Assembly: GCF_002778315.1 (NCBI RefSeq)
Contig: NZ_NESA01000003.1
Location: 1 to 64,000 of the forward strand
Direction: 5' to 3'
Length of the DNA: 64,000 bases
From: Limnohabitans sp. JirII-31
GTDB taxonomy: Bacteria; Pseudomonadota; Gammaproteobacteria; Burkholderiales; Burkholderiaceae_C
Of this stretch, positions 53,347 through 63,798 are shown piece after piece; within the stretch, counting starts at the first letter, position 1; every line of letters begins with the position of its first letter. The notes beneath the pieces are model-generated. The model was not told the origin of the DNA. It did not search any database and saw nothing but the letters and a program-made list of their open reading frames with translations. The position numbers were made by a program, and so were the translations under genes.

Positions 53347-53775
53347 ATGCCTACTTTTGCCGAACAGCTTAAAAATGAAATAGCGCGCATTGCACGCAAA
53401 GAAACACGCGCAGATTCCAAGCAAGCCAAAAAAGCCTCGGCCCAATACCGCGCTGAAATCGCAGCGTTGAAACGGCGCATTGCGAGTTTGGAGTCGGCAG
53501 TCTCTCGCTTGCTCAAACAACAGCAACCCAAAGGTGCCACGGCCAAAGTCGAAGACAGCGGCCCGGCCTTGCGCTTCAGAGCCGGTGGGTTTGCCTCGCT
53601 GCGCAAAAAGCTCGGATTGACCGCCCATGAAATGGCCAAGCTTCTGGGGGTGTCTGCGCAATCGGTCTACCACTGGGAAACCGGCAAATCACGCCCACGC
53701 CCAAGTCAACTACCGGCCATCTCTGCGGTTCGTAAGCTCAGCAAAAAAGAAGCCTGGGATCGGCTTTCACAGTAA
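53347..53775 (+). CDS. Helix-turn-helix (XRE-like) protein with N-terminal coiled coil
   Basis: 142 residues. The first 65 are a basic helix with Lys and Arg repeats (KKASAQYRAEIAALKRRIASLESAVSRLL). The XRE-type domain lies at about 80-120: FASLRKKLGLTAHEMAKLLGVSAQSVYHWETGKSRPRPSQL. It looks like a small DNA-binding protein; no target is evident. It converges with the efflux operon. Confidence 0.85.
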   Translation: MPTFAEQLKNEIARIARKETRADSKQAKKASAQYRAEIAALKRRIASLESAVSRLLKQQQPKGATAKVEDSGPALRFRAGGFASLRKKLGLTAHEMAKLLGVSAQSVYHWETGKSRPRPSQLPAISAVRKLSKKEAWDRLSQ

Positions 53776-53790
53776 CACCTAGCCCCGCTG

Positions 53791-55236
53791 TCAGGGCACG
53801 GCAGCTGCACTGGCCGTCTGCCAGTCCCCACCCAAAGCCTTGATCAAAAACACCGAGGTCAACAAGCGCTGCCCCAGCAATTGAGCAGCCAAGCGCTCGC
53901 TGTTGAGCTGGGACTGCTGGGCAATGATCACATCTTGTGAGTTGGCAATGCCGCCTTGGTAGCGGTCTTGTGCAATTTGCAACACGCGTCGGTTGCTTTC
54001 AATCGCTTTTTGCGCCTGATTGAACGCACGGTCAATCGCGCTCACGCTGCTGATGCCGTCTTCCACCTCTTGCATCGCAGTCAGCACCACGCGGCGGTAG
54101 TTGGCCACCGCCAGCTCAAAGCCTGCGCGGCTGAAGTCCACATTGGATTGAATGCGTCCCCCATCAAACAAAGTCTGCGTGGCCGACACGCCCACCGACC
54201 ACAAAGCGCTGGGTCCGTTGAAGACGTCATTAAACACACGGCTGTCGAAACCGCCGTTGGCACCAAAGATCAGGCTCGGGTAGAAGGCTGCCGTGGCCAC
54301 GCCAATTTGCGCGTTCGCAGCGGCCATGGCGCGTTCAGCAGCAGCCACATCGGGGCGACGTTGCAGCACATCCGAAGGAATGCCCACAGGAATGGCAGGC
54401 GGCGTCATCGGCGTGGCTTTGACAGGCAAGGCAAATTGCGGTGCAGGTGTTCCCACCAGTGTGGCAATGGCGTGCTCCAACAAGGCACGCTGGCGTTTGA
54501 GAATGTCCACCTGGGTCAAGGTGGTGTCGAGCAAGGCTTGTTGCTGTGCCACATCCAGCCCTGAAGCCACGCCCAGGTCGTGGCGGTGGTTGGCCAAGTC
54601 CAACGAAGACCGCTGCAAGCCAATGGAGCGTGTCAACACATCCAGTTCGGTGTCGAGGGCGCGCAAGCTGAAATAGTTCACCGCCAAATCGGCCACCAAG
54701 ATCAAGCGGGTGTTTTCCAGGTCAGCACGGGCTTGCTGTGCCGAAGCCGTGGCCCCAGCCACCAAGCTTTTGACGCGTCCGGCCAAATCAATTTCATAGC
54801 TCACGGCCAGCGTGGGCGAGTAATCGTTTTGGAGTGTCTGGTAGTTCGGCGCGTTGTAATTGGTCAATGGTCGATTGGCAGAAATTTCCAAACGCTGTGC
54901 ACGCACACCCATGCTCGCCTGGGGCATGGTGCTCGCAGCATTGATGCCCAAGGTGGCACGCGCCTGCGTCAGGCGTGCATACGCGCCCGCCAAGGTTTGG
55001 TTGCCCGCCATGGCTTGTTGTGCCAAGGCGTTGAGTTCGGCGTCGCCAAAGCGTTCCCACCAAGGGCCTTTGGCCTGGGTGTCAGCGGGTTGCGCCGCAC
55101 GCCAAGGCCCTTCACCACTCCAGCTCGCGGGCATGGCCACCTCAGGCTTGACGTAAGCAGGCGCGGTGGCGCAACCAGCCAGCCAAGCGCTGGCCACCAG
55201 CAAGCACACGGCAGTGCATGAACGGCGCGCTGTCAC
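53791..55236 (-). CDS. RND efflux outer-membrane lipoprotein (NodT family)
   Basis: 481 residues from a GTG start, overlapping the adaptor stop (GTGA). The lipobox is LAGC in VASAWLAGC. TolC-type repeats carry the family pattern: RATLGINAASTMPQ, VSYEIDLAGRVKSLV, RRPDVAAAERAMAAANAQIGVATAAFYPSL and FDGGRIQSNVDFSRAGFELAVANYRR. It forms the outer-membrane channel for the pump in this operon. Confidence 0.95.
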   Translation of the reverse strand: MTARRSCTAVCLLVASAWLAGCATAPAYVKPEVAMPASWSGEGPWRAAQPADTQAKGPWWERFGDAELNALAQQAMAGNQTLAGAYARLTQARATLGINAASTMPQASMGVRAQRLEISANRPLTNYNAPNYQTLQNDYSPTLAVSYEIDLAGRVKSLVAGATASAQQARADLENTRLILVADLAVNYFSLRALDTELDVLTRSIGLQRSSLDLANHRHDLGVASGLDVAQQQALLDTTLTQVDILKRQRALLEHAIATLVGTPAPQFALPVKATPMTPPAIPVGIPSDVLQRRPDVAAAERAMAAANAQIGVATAAFYPSLIFGANGGFDSRVFNDVFNGPSALWSVGVSATQTLFDGGRIQSNVDFSRAGFELAVANYRRVVLTAMQEVEDGISSVSAIDRAFNQAQKAIESNRRVLQIAQDRYQGGIANSQDVIIAQQSQLNSERLAAQLLGQRLLTSVFLIKALGGDWQTASAAAVP

Positions 55237-56498
55237 GGCGTGCCTTTCTTGGCGCTGGCTTTGGCCGCGGCATCGGCAGCCGCCTTGTCGTCTTGCTCGG
55301 CATTGAAAGCCACCACATCTGACTCGCCCAAAGAATCTGGCGGGTTGAGCACCAAGCGTGCGCCCTGTTCCAAGCCCGACAGAATCTCAACCCGCTCGCC
55401 AAAGTTGCGCCCCAGCGTGACCGCTTGCATGCGCACGCGGCGCTCGGCGTCGATGACAGCCACCTTGATGCCATCACCGCGAATGATCAAGGCGTTGTTC
55501 GGAATCGCAATGCCGGGTTTGGCGGCCAGGGGCAAATCCACCTGTACGAACGCGCCTGGCAACAACACGCCCTCTTTGTTGGGCAGCGCGATTTCCACCT
55601 GCATGGAGCGCGACAGCGCGTCAATCGACGCTGCGGTGCGCGCCACCTTGCCTTCAAATTTTTGCCCTCGCAACTCAGCCTGCGTGACCGCCACGGTTTG
55701 CCCCGTCTTGACTTGTTGGGCATAGGTTTGCGGCACGTTCACATACAAGCGCAACGGGTCGGTTTGGGTCACCACAAACAAGGCCCGTGCCACGCCACCG
55801 GACGCACCGGCATCCACCAAGTCGCCCGTGTCCACGTTGCGCCGGGTGATCACGCCGTCGAAGGGTGCCACCAAACGCTTGAAGTTGAGCAACTGGTTGA
55901 GCCGCTGCACGTTGGCCTCGGTCGAGGCCAAGCGGGCTTGGGCTTGGGTGCTGGCACTGCGCCGCTCGTCCACCTCTTGTTGCGACACGGCGTCTTTGGC
56001 GCGCAAGGCCACCCAGCGCACCTCGGTGCTCTTGGCCACATCCAAGCTGGCGGCGGCTTGCTGACGGTCGGCCTGCGCTTGGGCATACAACTCGTCAATC
56101 TCTGGGGTTTCCAGCTCGGCCAAGACTTCGCCCTTGGTGACGCGGCTACCAATGTCTTTGTGCCAGCGTTTCACATAGCCCGCAGCGCGGGCGTAAATGG
56201 GCGACTGCACATAGCCCTGCAACGACCCAGGCAAGGCAATAGTTTGACCGGCTTGGCTGACTTGAACCAAGGTGGTTTTGACATAGTTCTGGTTGCGCTC
56301 TGTCACACCGGCTTGCAGTTCTTTGCCGTTGTAGAAACGACTGACCACGGTGCGCCCGGCACCCACAGCCAACACGACCAAGGCCACCACCGCCACCTGC
56401 TTGCTGCGGCGAATGATTTGTCGGCGTCGCAACAACTCAGCCGATTCCTCTTCAGGAATTGGGTGAATGGCCAACGGGGAATGACGTTCTTCTGACAT
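55233..56498 (-). CDS. RND efflux periplasmic adaptor
   Basis: 421 residues. An N-terminal membrane anchor (VAVVALVVLAVGAGRTVVS), lipoyl halves around GYVKRWHKDIGSRVTKGEVLAELETPEIDELYAQAQ, a long coiled-coil hairpin and the barrel with VTLGRNFGERVEILSGLEQGARLVLNPP. It sits between pump and channel genes. Three bases separate it from the RND stop. Confidence 0.95.
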   Translation of the reverse strand: MSEERHSPLAIHPIPEEESAELLRRRQIIRRSKQVAVVALVVLAVGAGRTVVSRFYNGKELQAGVTERNQNYVKTTLVQVSQAGQTIALPGSLQGYVQSPIYARAAGYVKRWHKDIGSRVTKGEVLAELETPEIDELYAQAQADRQQAAASLDVAKSTEVRWVALRAKDAVSQQEVDERRSASTQAQARLASTEANVQRLNQLLNFKRLVAPFDGVITRRNVDTGDLVDAGASGGVARALFVVTQTDPLRLYVNVPQTYAQQVKTGQTVAVTQAELRGQKFEGKVARTAASIDALSRSMQVEIALPNKEGVLLPGAFVQVDLPLAAKPGIAIPNNALIIRGDGIKVAVIDAERRVRMQAVTLGRNFGERVEILSGLEQGARLVLNPPDSLGESDVVAFNAEQDDKAAADAAAKASAKKGTP

Positions 56499-56501
56499 GA
56501 C

Positions 56502-59500
56502 TCAGCTCTCCTGCGGGGTGTGTGACAACCCCTGTTCTTGACGCGATGCGCGATGGATCAACCACTGGTGAATATGGGCATAGATCACCGGCACGAAATA
56601 CAAGGTAGAAATCGTGGCAAACAACAAGCCACCAATCACCGAGCGGCCCAGTGGCGCGTTTTGTTCGGCCCCTTCGCCAATGCCCAAGGCCATCGGAATC
56701 ATGCCGATGATCATGGCCAAAGCCGTCATCAGCACCGGGCGGATGCGGGTCGAACCCGCTTCAAGTGCAGCCGACAACGGTGGCACCCCCTCCTCGCGAC
56801 GCTGGCGTGCAAACGCCACCACCAAAATACTGTTGGCCGTGGCCACGCCCATGGTCATGATGGCCCCGGTCAGGGCGGGCACGCTCAAGGTGGTGCCCGT
56901 GACAAACAACATCCACGCGATGCCAGCCAGCGCTGCGGGCAAGGCGGTGATGATGATGGCGGCATCGATCCACGACTGGAAGGTCACCACGATCAACAGG
57001 TAGACCAACACAATTGCCATGGCCAAGCCCACCCCCAAACCGATGAACGACGACTGCATGGTTTGCACCTGGCCCCGAATGGTGACTTGGTTGCCGCGCT
57101 TGAGCTTGGGTGTGATCTCGTCGACCAAGGCTTGCACCTGCGAGGCCACACTGGCCAAGTCGGTGCCTTGCACGCTCGCATACACATCAATGGCCGACTG
57201 GATGTTGTAGCGCGAGACCACCGGCAATTGGCGTCCCACGCCCACGTCCACCAAGTTGCCCAGCAATTGCGTGGGGGTGGTGGATGGCAAGGAGCCGTTG
57301 ACACCGCTGTTGGCGTTGGGTGTGGTGCCCACGGTGATGCCCAGCAAGGCATCGATGGAGTCCACCTTGTACTGGGGCGACTGCACCACCACGTTGTAGA
57401 CCACGCCGTTTTGCGGGTTGAGCCAAAAAGCAGGCGCGGTTTGTGAGCTGCCCGACAAAGCAATCAACACGTTTTGCCCCACGTTGGCCGCACCCATGCC
57501 AAATTGCTGCAAGCGGGTGCGGTCCATCTTCAGGTCCACCACCGGGCCGTCCAAGCGCTGGTGCACATGGGCGTCCACCGCGCCAGGGATGTTGCGAATG
57601 GCCTTGGTCAACTCGGCTGCCAAAGCGGCGTTGCCCTGCACATCGCTGCCGGTGAACTGCACGTCAATGGCTGCGGGCAAACCAAAATTCAAAATCTGGG
57701 TCGAAATGTCAGCCGCTTGAAAAAAGAATTCCACGTTCGGAAAACGCTTGGGCAACTCGTTGCGCAGCAAGGTGACAAATTCGTCGGTGGGTTGGTGCCC
57801 CTTTTTCAAGGACATCAAAATTTCGCCGTCCATCGTGCCGATGGTGCCTGCGTTGCTGTACGACAGGTTGATGCCGCTGTTGGGCAAACCGATGTTGTCC
57901 AGAATGGTTTCCAACTGATCGGGCGGCACCAACTCGCGAATGACCGTCTCCACCGCATCGGCAATGCGTGCCGTCTCTTCAATGCGGGTGCCTGTGGGCG
58001 CGCGCATGTGCAGGCGAATTTGTCCGGCATCCACGTTGGGGAAAAAGTCGCGTCCCAGCACCGGGTAGAGCAAGCACGACAACAGGCAAAAGCCCATGAA
58101 GAACCCCATGAACTGACCGCGGTGCGACAAGGCTGCCGACACCGACAAGGTGTAGGCCCGGCGCACCCGTTCAAACTGCGTGTCGAAACTTCGGTAGACG
58201 CGTTGCAGCAAGCTGGGCTTGTCGTTGGCCGCGGCCTCGTGCACGCCGCCCATGAGCATCATCACCAAGGTGGGCACCAAAGTACGCGACAAGAAGTACG
58301 ACGCGATCATGGCAAACACCACCGCCTCGGCCAGTGGCACAAACAAAAAGCGCGCCACGCCCGACAAAAAGAACATGGGCACAAACACAATGCAAATACA
58401 CAAGGTGGCGACAAACGCGGCGGGGCCAATTTCGCCCGCACCCACCTCGATGGCATGGTTCAAGTCTTTGCCCAAGTGAATGTGCCGCTCGATGTTTTCA
58501 ATCGTCACAATCGCCTGGTCCACCAAGATACCCACCGACAAGGCCAAGCCGCCCAGCGTCATGAGGTTGAGGGTCTCGCCCAGCGCAAACAACACCAGGA
58601 TCGACGTCAAGATGGACAGCGGAATGGTCAACGCAATGATCACTGTGCTGCGCCAGTTGCCCAGAAACACCAGCACCATCAAGGCGGTCAAGCCCGCCGC
58701 AATCAAGGCCTCCACCACCACACCTTCAATGGCGGCCAGCACAAACACCGACTGGTCAAACAAAGGCGTGACCTTCACATCTTCGGGCAGCACCTGCACG
58801 GCTCGTGGCAGCAAGGCCTTGACGTTAGACACGATGTCCAAGGTGGATGCGCCGCCGTTTTTCAGCACCGACAACAACACCCCGCGCACACCGTCTTGGC
58901 GTACCACGTTGGTCTGTGGTTGGAAGCCGTCGCGCACATAGGCCACGTCTTTCAAGTAGGTGGTGATGTTGCCGCTGGTGCGCACTGGCAAATCGTTGAG
59001 GCCCGACAAGACACCGGGTGAGCCATTCAATCGCACCGTGTACTCGGTGTCGCCCATCTTCACCGTGCCTGAGGGCAAGATCAAATTCTGTGTGTTGACC
59101 GCGTTGACCACGTCAGCCGGCGTGAGCCCGCGCGCTTGCAAGGCCTGGGTGTCCAAGTCCACCGAGATGGCGCGGATTTTTCCGCCATAGGGAAATGGCG
59201 AGGCCACCCCAGGAATGGTGATGAGCTGTGGGCGCAAGCCGTTGACTGCGGCGTCAAACAACACGTTCTCGGGCAGCGTGGGGCTGGAGAGCGCCAGTTG
59301 CATGACCGGAATGCTCGACGCCGAATATTTAATCACCAGCGGCGGCGTGATGCCCGGTGGCAACTGACGCACCTGGGTTTGCACAGAGGCCACCACTTGG
59401 GCGATCGCGGTTTGGATGTTCACGCCGGGCTGGAAAAATACCTTTACCACCGTCACGCCCGCCAGGGACGTGGATTCGATGTGCTCGATGTCGCTGACAA

Positions 59501-59720
59501 CCGTGGTCAAGCCGCGTTCGGTTTGCGCGGCAATGCGTTGGCCCATTTCTTGGGCAGGCAAACCGTTGTAGTTCCAGATGACGCTGATGACCGGAATGTT
59601 GATTTCCGGAAAGATGTCCGTCGCCATGTTTTTGAGCGCGAACGGCGTGGCCAACACAATCAAGATGGCCATCACGAGGAACGTGTAAGGGCGCTTCAGC
59701 GCCAACTGAACCATGGACAT
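56502..59720 (-). CDS. RND-family efflux pump, inner-membrane transporter
   Basis: 1072 residues from ATG 59720 (ATG 59714 also possible). It opens MVQLALKRPYTFLVMAILIVLATPFALKNMATDIFPEI, with about 12 membrane helices and two large periplasmic loops. The helix-4 motif GILVDQAIVTIENIERH carries the proton-relay Asp. It is a proton-driven drug, metal or organic-acid exporter; the subclass cannot be settled from sequence. No regulator gene is adjacent. Confidence 0.95.
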   Translation of the reverse strand: MSMVQLALKRPYTFLVMAILIVLATPFALKNMATDIFPEINIPVISVIWNYNGLPAQEMGQRIAAQTERGLTTVVSDIEHIESTSLAGVTVVKVFFQPGVNIQTAIAQVVASVQTQVRQLPPGITPPLVIKYSASSIPVMQLALSSPTLPENVLFDAAVNGLRPQLITIPGVASPFPYGGKIRAISVDLDTQALQARGLTPADVVNAVNTQNLILPSGTVKMGDTEYTVRLNGSPGVLSGLNDLPVRTSGNITTYLKDVAYVRDGFQPQTNVVRQDGVRGVLLSVLKNGGASTLDIVSNVKALLPRAVQVLPEDVKVTPLFDQSVFVLAAIEGVVVEALIAAGLTALMVLVFLGNWRSTVIIALTIPLSILTSILVLFALGETLNLMTLGGLALSVGILVDQAIVTIENIERHIHLGKDLNHAIEVGAGEIGPAAFVATLCICIVFVPMFFLSGVARFLFVPLAEAVVFAMIASYFLSRTLVPTLVMMLMGGVHEAAANDKPSLLQRVYRSFDTQFERVRRAYTLSVSAALSHRGQFMGFFMGFCLLSCLLYPVLGRDFFPNVDAGQIRLHMRAPTGTRIEETARIADAVETVIRELVPPDQLETILDNIGLPNSGINLSYSNAGTIGTMDGEILMSLKKGHQPTDEFVTLLRNELPKRFPNVEFFFQAADISTQILNFGLPAAIDVQFTGSDVQGNAALAAELTKAIRNIPGAVDAHVHQRLDGPVVDLKMDRTRLQQFGMGAANVGQNVLIALSGSSQTAPAFWLNPQNGVVYNVVVQSPQYKVDSIDALLGITVGTTPNANSGVNGSLPSTTPTQLLGNLVDVGVGRQLPVVSRYNIQSAIDVYASVQGTDLASVASQVQALVDEITPKLKRGNQVTIRGQVQTMQSSFIGLGVGLAMAIVLVYLLIVVTFQSWIDAAIIITALPAALAGIAWMLFVTGTTLSVPALTGAIMTMGVATANSILVVAFARQRREEGVPPLSAALEAGSTRIRPVLMTALAMIIGMIPMALGIGEGAEQNAPLGRSVIGGLLFATISTLYFVPVIYAHIHQWLIHRASRQEQGLSHTPQES

Positions 59721-59837
59721 CAGGGGGGTGCTCCGTCTGCTGCAAAGCTGCGAGTGTAGGAGCGACCCCTGCACCACACCTGGGCGCGTGATACAAGGGT
59801 GACAAGGGTTAACCCTTGGGTCGAGATGCCTCGGCGT

Positions 59838-61019
<1,182 letters not shown>

Positions 61020-61033
61020 GGTGATGTCCTGGT

Positions 61034-62206
61034 TCAACGGGCGCGCGGAGGATCACGCACGTCTTTTTGTTCTTGAAACTCCACGTTGTAGAGCTCGCCA
61101 TTGACTTTTTCAACCTTGCGCACGTACACGCTTTGCACAATGTCACGGGTGTTGGCGTCGATGTAAATCTGGCCCCGTGGGCTTTCAAAGATCTGGCCCT
61201 TCATGGCTGCCAACAAGGCGTCGCCACCGCCCTTGCCTGCCGTCTTTTTGAGGGCTTCATAAATCAAGCGTGTGCCGTCGTAGCCAAACACGGCCACCGC
61301 GTTGGGGCGCATGTTTTGGTTGGCCTTCTTGAACTCAGCCACAAATTTCTTGTTCAGCGCCGAGGGGTGGTCGGTCGAATACGGGTAAGACGTGACGATG
61401 CCCAAGGTGGCGTCGCCCATGCTGTTGAGGATGTCGTCGTCCACCACATCGCCGGTGCCAATCAAGCGGATGCCGGCACGGGCCAAGCCGCGCTCGTTGA
61501 ACTGTTTCATCACCTGGGTGCCAATGCCCGAGGGCACAAACACAAACACGGCGTCGGGCGAGAGGTCGCGCACTTTTTGCAAGAACGGCGAGAAATCGGG
61601 GCTGCGCATGGGCACGCGCAAAGACTCCAGCACCTGACCCCCGTTGAGCAAGAAGCGGTCGACAAAGGTGCGCTCGGCATCGATGCCTGGGCCGTAGTCG
61701 GACACCAAGGTCACCACCTTGCGGATGTTGTTTTTGGAGGCCCATTCAGCAACGCCCACGGTGATTTGGGGCAAGGTCATGGACACGCGCACCATGTAAG
61801 GCGAGGCATCGATCACCGACGAGGTGGCCGCCAACATGTTGACCATGGGAGTTTTGGACTGGGTGGCAATAGGGCCCGTGGCCAGCGCCAGCGGGGTCAA
61901 GCCAAAACCAGCCAGCACATCGACCTTGTCGTTGACCACCAGCTCTTGCGCCAGACGCTTGGTGACGTCGGGCATGCCGGTGTCGTCTTTCACAATCAGC
62001 TCGACCTGACGGCCTGCAATGTTCACACCCTGTTGGGCCATGTAGAGCTTCACACCGGCCAGCATTTGTTTGCCGGTGGAGGCAAAGGGGCCGGTCATGG
62101 GTGTGAGCAAACCAATTTTGAACGGCTTGTTTTGCGCGCTCGCGGGGTTGAGTCCCATCACGATGGGGGCGGCCACCATGGCCTTGATCAGACTGCGTTT
62201 GTCCAT
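61034..62206 (-). CDS. Branched-chain-amino-acid-type ABC substrate-binding protein (LivK-like)
   Basis: 390 residues from ATG 62206 with AAAAGGAGAC upstream. Sec leader ending NPASAQ, then NKPFKIGLLTPMTGPFASTGKQMLAGVKLYMAQQG, the usual opening of periplasmic-binding-protein type I receptors. No permease or ATPase gene is near. It ends 14 bases before the MetE-like start, so the two are co-transcribed. Confidence 0.92.
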   Translation of the reverse strand: MDKRSLIKAMVAAPIVMGLNPASAQNKPFKIGLLTPMTGPFASTGKQMLAGVKLYMAQQGVNIAGRQVELIVKDDTGMPDVTKRLAQELVVNDKVDVLAGFGLTPLALATGPIATQSKTPMVNMLAATSSVIDASPYMVRVSMTLPQITVGVAEWASKNNIRKVVTLVSDYGPGIDAERTFVDRFLLNGGQVLESLRVPMRSPDFSPFLQKVRDLSPDAVFVFVPSGIGTQVMKQFNERGLARAGIRLIGTGDVVDDDILNSMGDATLGIVTSYPYSTDHPSALNKKFVAEFKKANQNMRPNAVAVFGYDGTRLIYEALKKTAGKGGGDALLAAMKGQIFESPRGQIYIDANTRDIVQSVYVRKVEKVNGELYNVEFQEQKDVRDPPRAR

Positions 62207-62287
62207 GCTTGTCTCCTTTTGTTGTCGGGCGTGTGAATTAAACCACTGGCCACGCATGGTGCCATGGCTTGCGCTGCGTCATGCCAG

Positions 62288-63442
62288 TCAACTCATAGGT
62301 TCAGGTGTTGCCTTCGCTTGCTCTTTGGCTTGCAGCGCCTGCTCTTTGAGCCAGCGCTTGAGTTCGCTGTCGTGCTGGACGCGTCGCAAGTCCGCCTGTA
62401 GGCGCTCCAGCGCGTAGCGCCGGTCGGCCTGGATGCGTTGCAAGGCCTGTGTCCAAGTGTCCTCGCCAGACTGCATATCCAGCACAACCCCAAGCTCCTG
62501 GCTGAGACGCGACTGCAACTGCCACACATCGTCTTGCAAGGCAGCCAACTGCTCTTTGAGCAGCAAGGACATGGCGACCAATTTGTCATGCGATAGGCGT
62601 GCCATGTGCTGCGGGTCCACCTGCGCCACTTGCAATTGCAGGTGCAGCAAGGTGGTGAGGTCTTGGCGTTCGTAGGCGGCATTGACCTCGCCCATCAAGC
62701 GGGTCTTGCGCTGTTGCGCTTGCGGGTCCATTTCACGATCGGGATGCAACAGGCTGGCGAGTTGTCGGTACACGGTACGAATCGCGCTTTTGGCATCGCT
62801 TTGCTGCGGCGCATGCTGTGGGTGTGGGGTGGGCCGACGCTGGGCTTTGCGTGCCGCACGCTTGGCCGCCTTGCGGGCCGCGTCGGCGTCGTGCTGTTGT
62901 TGCCACTGGCGCATGCCTGCGGCCAGCACCTCATCGGGGCTTTGGTAAAGGCTGGGGTTGTGCAGCGGCTGACCCATGGCGTCCTCGATCTTTTCGCGCA
63001 GACGCTGTGCTGCCAACATGCTGTCTTGTGCCGCGTCGTGTGCAGCGTCCTCTTCGTGGTAGAGCTCATGCAGTGCTTGAACTTGCGCGTCGCTGGATGG
63101 GCTCAATTGGGTGATCAAGCGCCGCATTTGCTGGCGCGCCATGCGTTGCTGCTGGGCCGTCAAGTCGGCCGTTTGCACACGTTCATGCAACAACAGCAAC
63201 AGGCTTTTATGAAGATGAGCGGTTTGATTCGCCGCCTCATACAACACCTGCATGTGTGCATAGCGGTGACGGTCAGACCATGCTTGCAAGCGCGCCATCT
63301 GGACTGACGCCGCCTCGATGCGCGCCAGCAATTGGTTGAAGGCTTGCTGCGCGGGGGACAGGCTGTCGTTGTCAGGTGGCTGAACACGCAAGCCCAAGGT
63401 GGGTGCGGCGACGCTGGGGGTTTCTTCAGGCAAAGGGGACAT
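62288..63442 (-). CDS. J-domain-containing coiled-coil protein, function unknown
   Basis: 384 residues if ATG 63442 is used (ATG 63451 and 63472 are in frame; none has a clear ribosome site). Most of the protein is Gln/Ala/Leu-rich helix. Near residues 220-275 is a J-domain-like segment, AIRTVYRQLASLLHPDREMD ... LMGEVNAAYERQDLTTLL, with the HPD tripeptide. This should recruit an Hsp70; an Hsp70-like gene is at 6803, but no link is shown. Internal J domains with long flanking helices are uncommon. Confidence 0.75.
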   Translation of the reverse strand: MSPLPEETPSVAAPTLGLRVQPPDNDSLSPAQQAFNQLLARIEAASVQMARLQAWSDRHRYAHMQVLYEAANQTAHLHKSLLLLLHERVQTADLTAQQQRMARQQMRRLITQLSPSSDAQVQALHELYHEEDAAHDAAQDSMLAAQRLREKIEDAMGQPLHNPSLYQSPDEVLAAGMRQWQQQHDADAARKAAKRAARKAQRRPTPHPQHAPQQSDAKSAIRTVYRQLASLLHPDREMDPQAQQRKTRLMGEVNAAYERQDLTTLLHLQLQVAQVDPQHMARLSHDKLVAMSLLLKEQLAALQDDVWQLQSRLSQELGVVLDMQSGEDTWTQALQRIQADRRYALERLQADLRRVQHDSELKRWLKEQALQAKEQAKATPEPMS

Positions 63443-63544
63443 CACAACCATCGGGCATTCAGTGCATGCCACGGCATGGGTGAATGCGATGTTAAGTGAT
63501 CCTTGGGTGGGCCATGCACTGCAAGGCCTCAGCAGCGGCCCTGC

Positions 63545-63688
63545 TCACTCGTGGGTGCTTTTGCCCGTCTCGTCCATCAACCCCAAAAACACGCGCAGAA
63601 AGTACACCGCCATGACCAAAACGAACCCAATCACGGCCAAACTCATCAGCCCGTAGTCGGTAGAAAAAAGATCAGTCAGCATTTTCAT
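63545..63688 (-). CDS. DUF3149 small membrane protein
   Basis: 47 residues from ATG 63688, with AAAGGAG upstream. [20 protein letters not shown] followed by [20 protein letters not shown] gives one transmembrane helix and matches the DUF3149 microprotein family common in Betaproteobacteria. Function unknown. Confidence 0.88.
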   Translation of the reverse strand: MKMLTDLFSTDYGLMSLAVIGFVLVMAVYFLRVFLGLMDETGKSTHE

Positions 63689-63747
63689 CAAAGTGCTCCT
63701 TTCGAGTAACAACAGCCCAACTATGCGCGCGGCCCATGCGTTGCGCC

Positions 63748-63761
63748 CTGATCTACATCAA
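63748..63761. promoter_or_regulatory. FNR/Anr-like site upstream of moaA
   Basis: CTGAT-CTAC-ATCAA differs from the TTGAT-N4-ATCAA consensus by one base. It lies 38 bases before the moaA ATG, a distance compatible with oxygen-responsive control of molybdenum cofactor synthesis. Confidence 0.5.
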
Positions 63762-63798
63762 GGCATGGGGGGATCGGGTGCTGAGGCAAAATCGGGAA

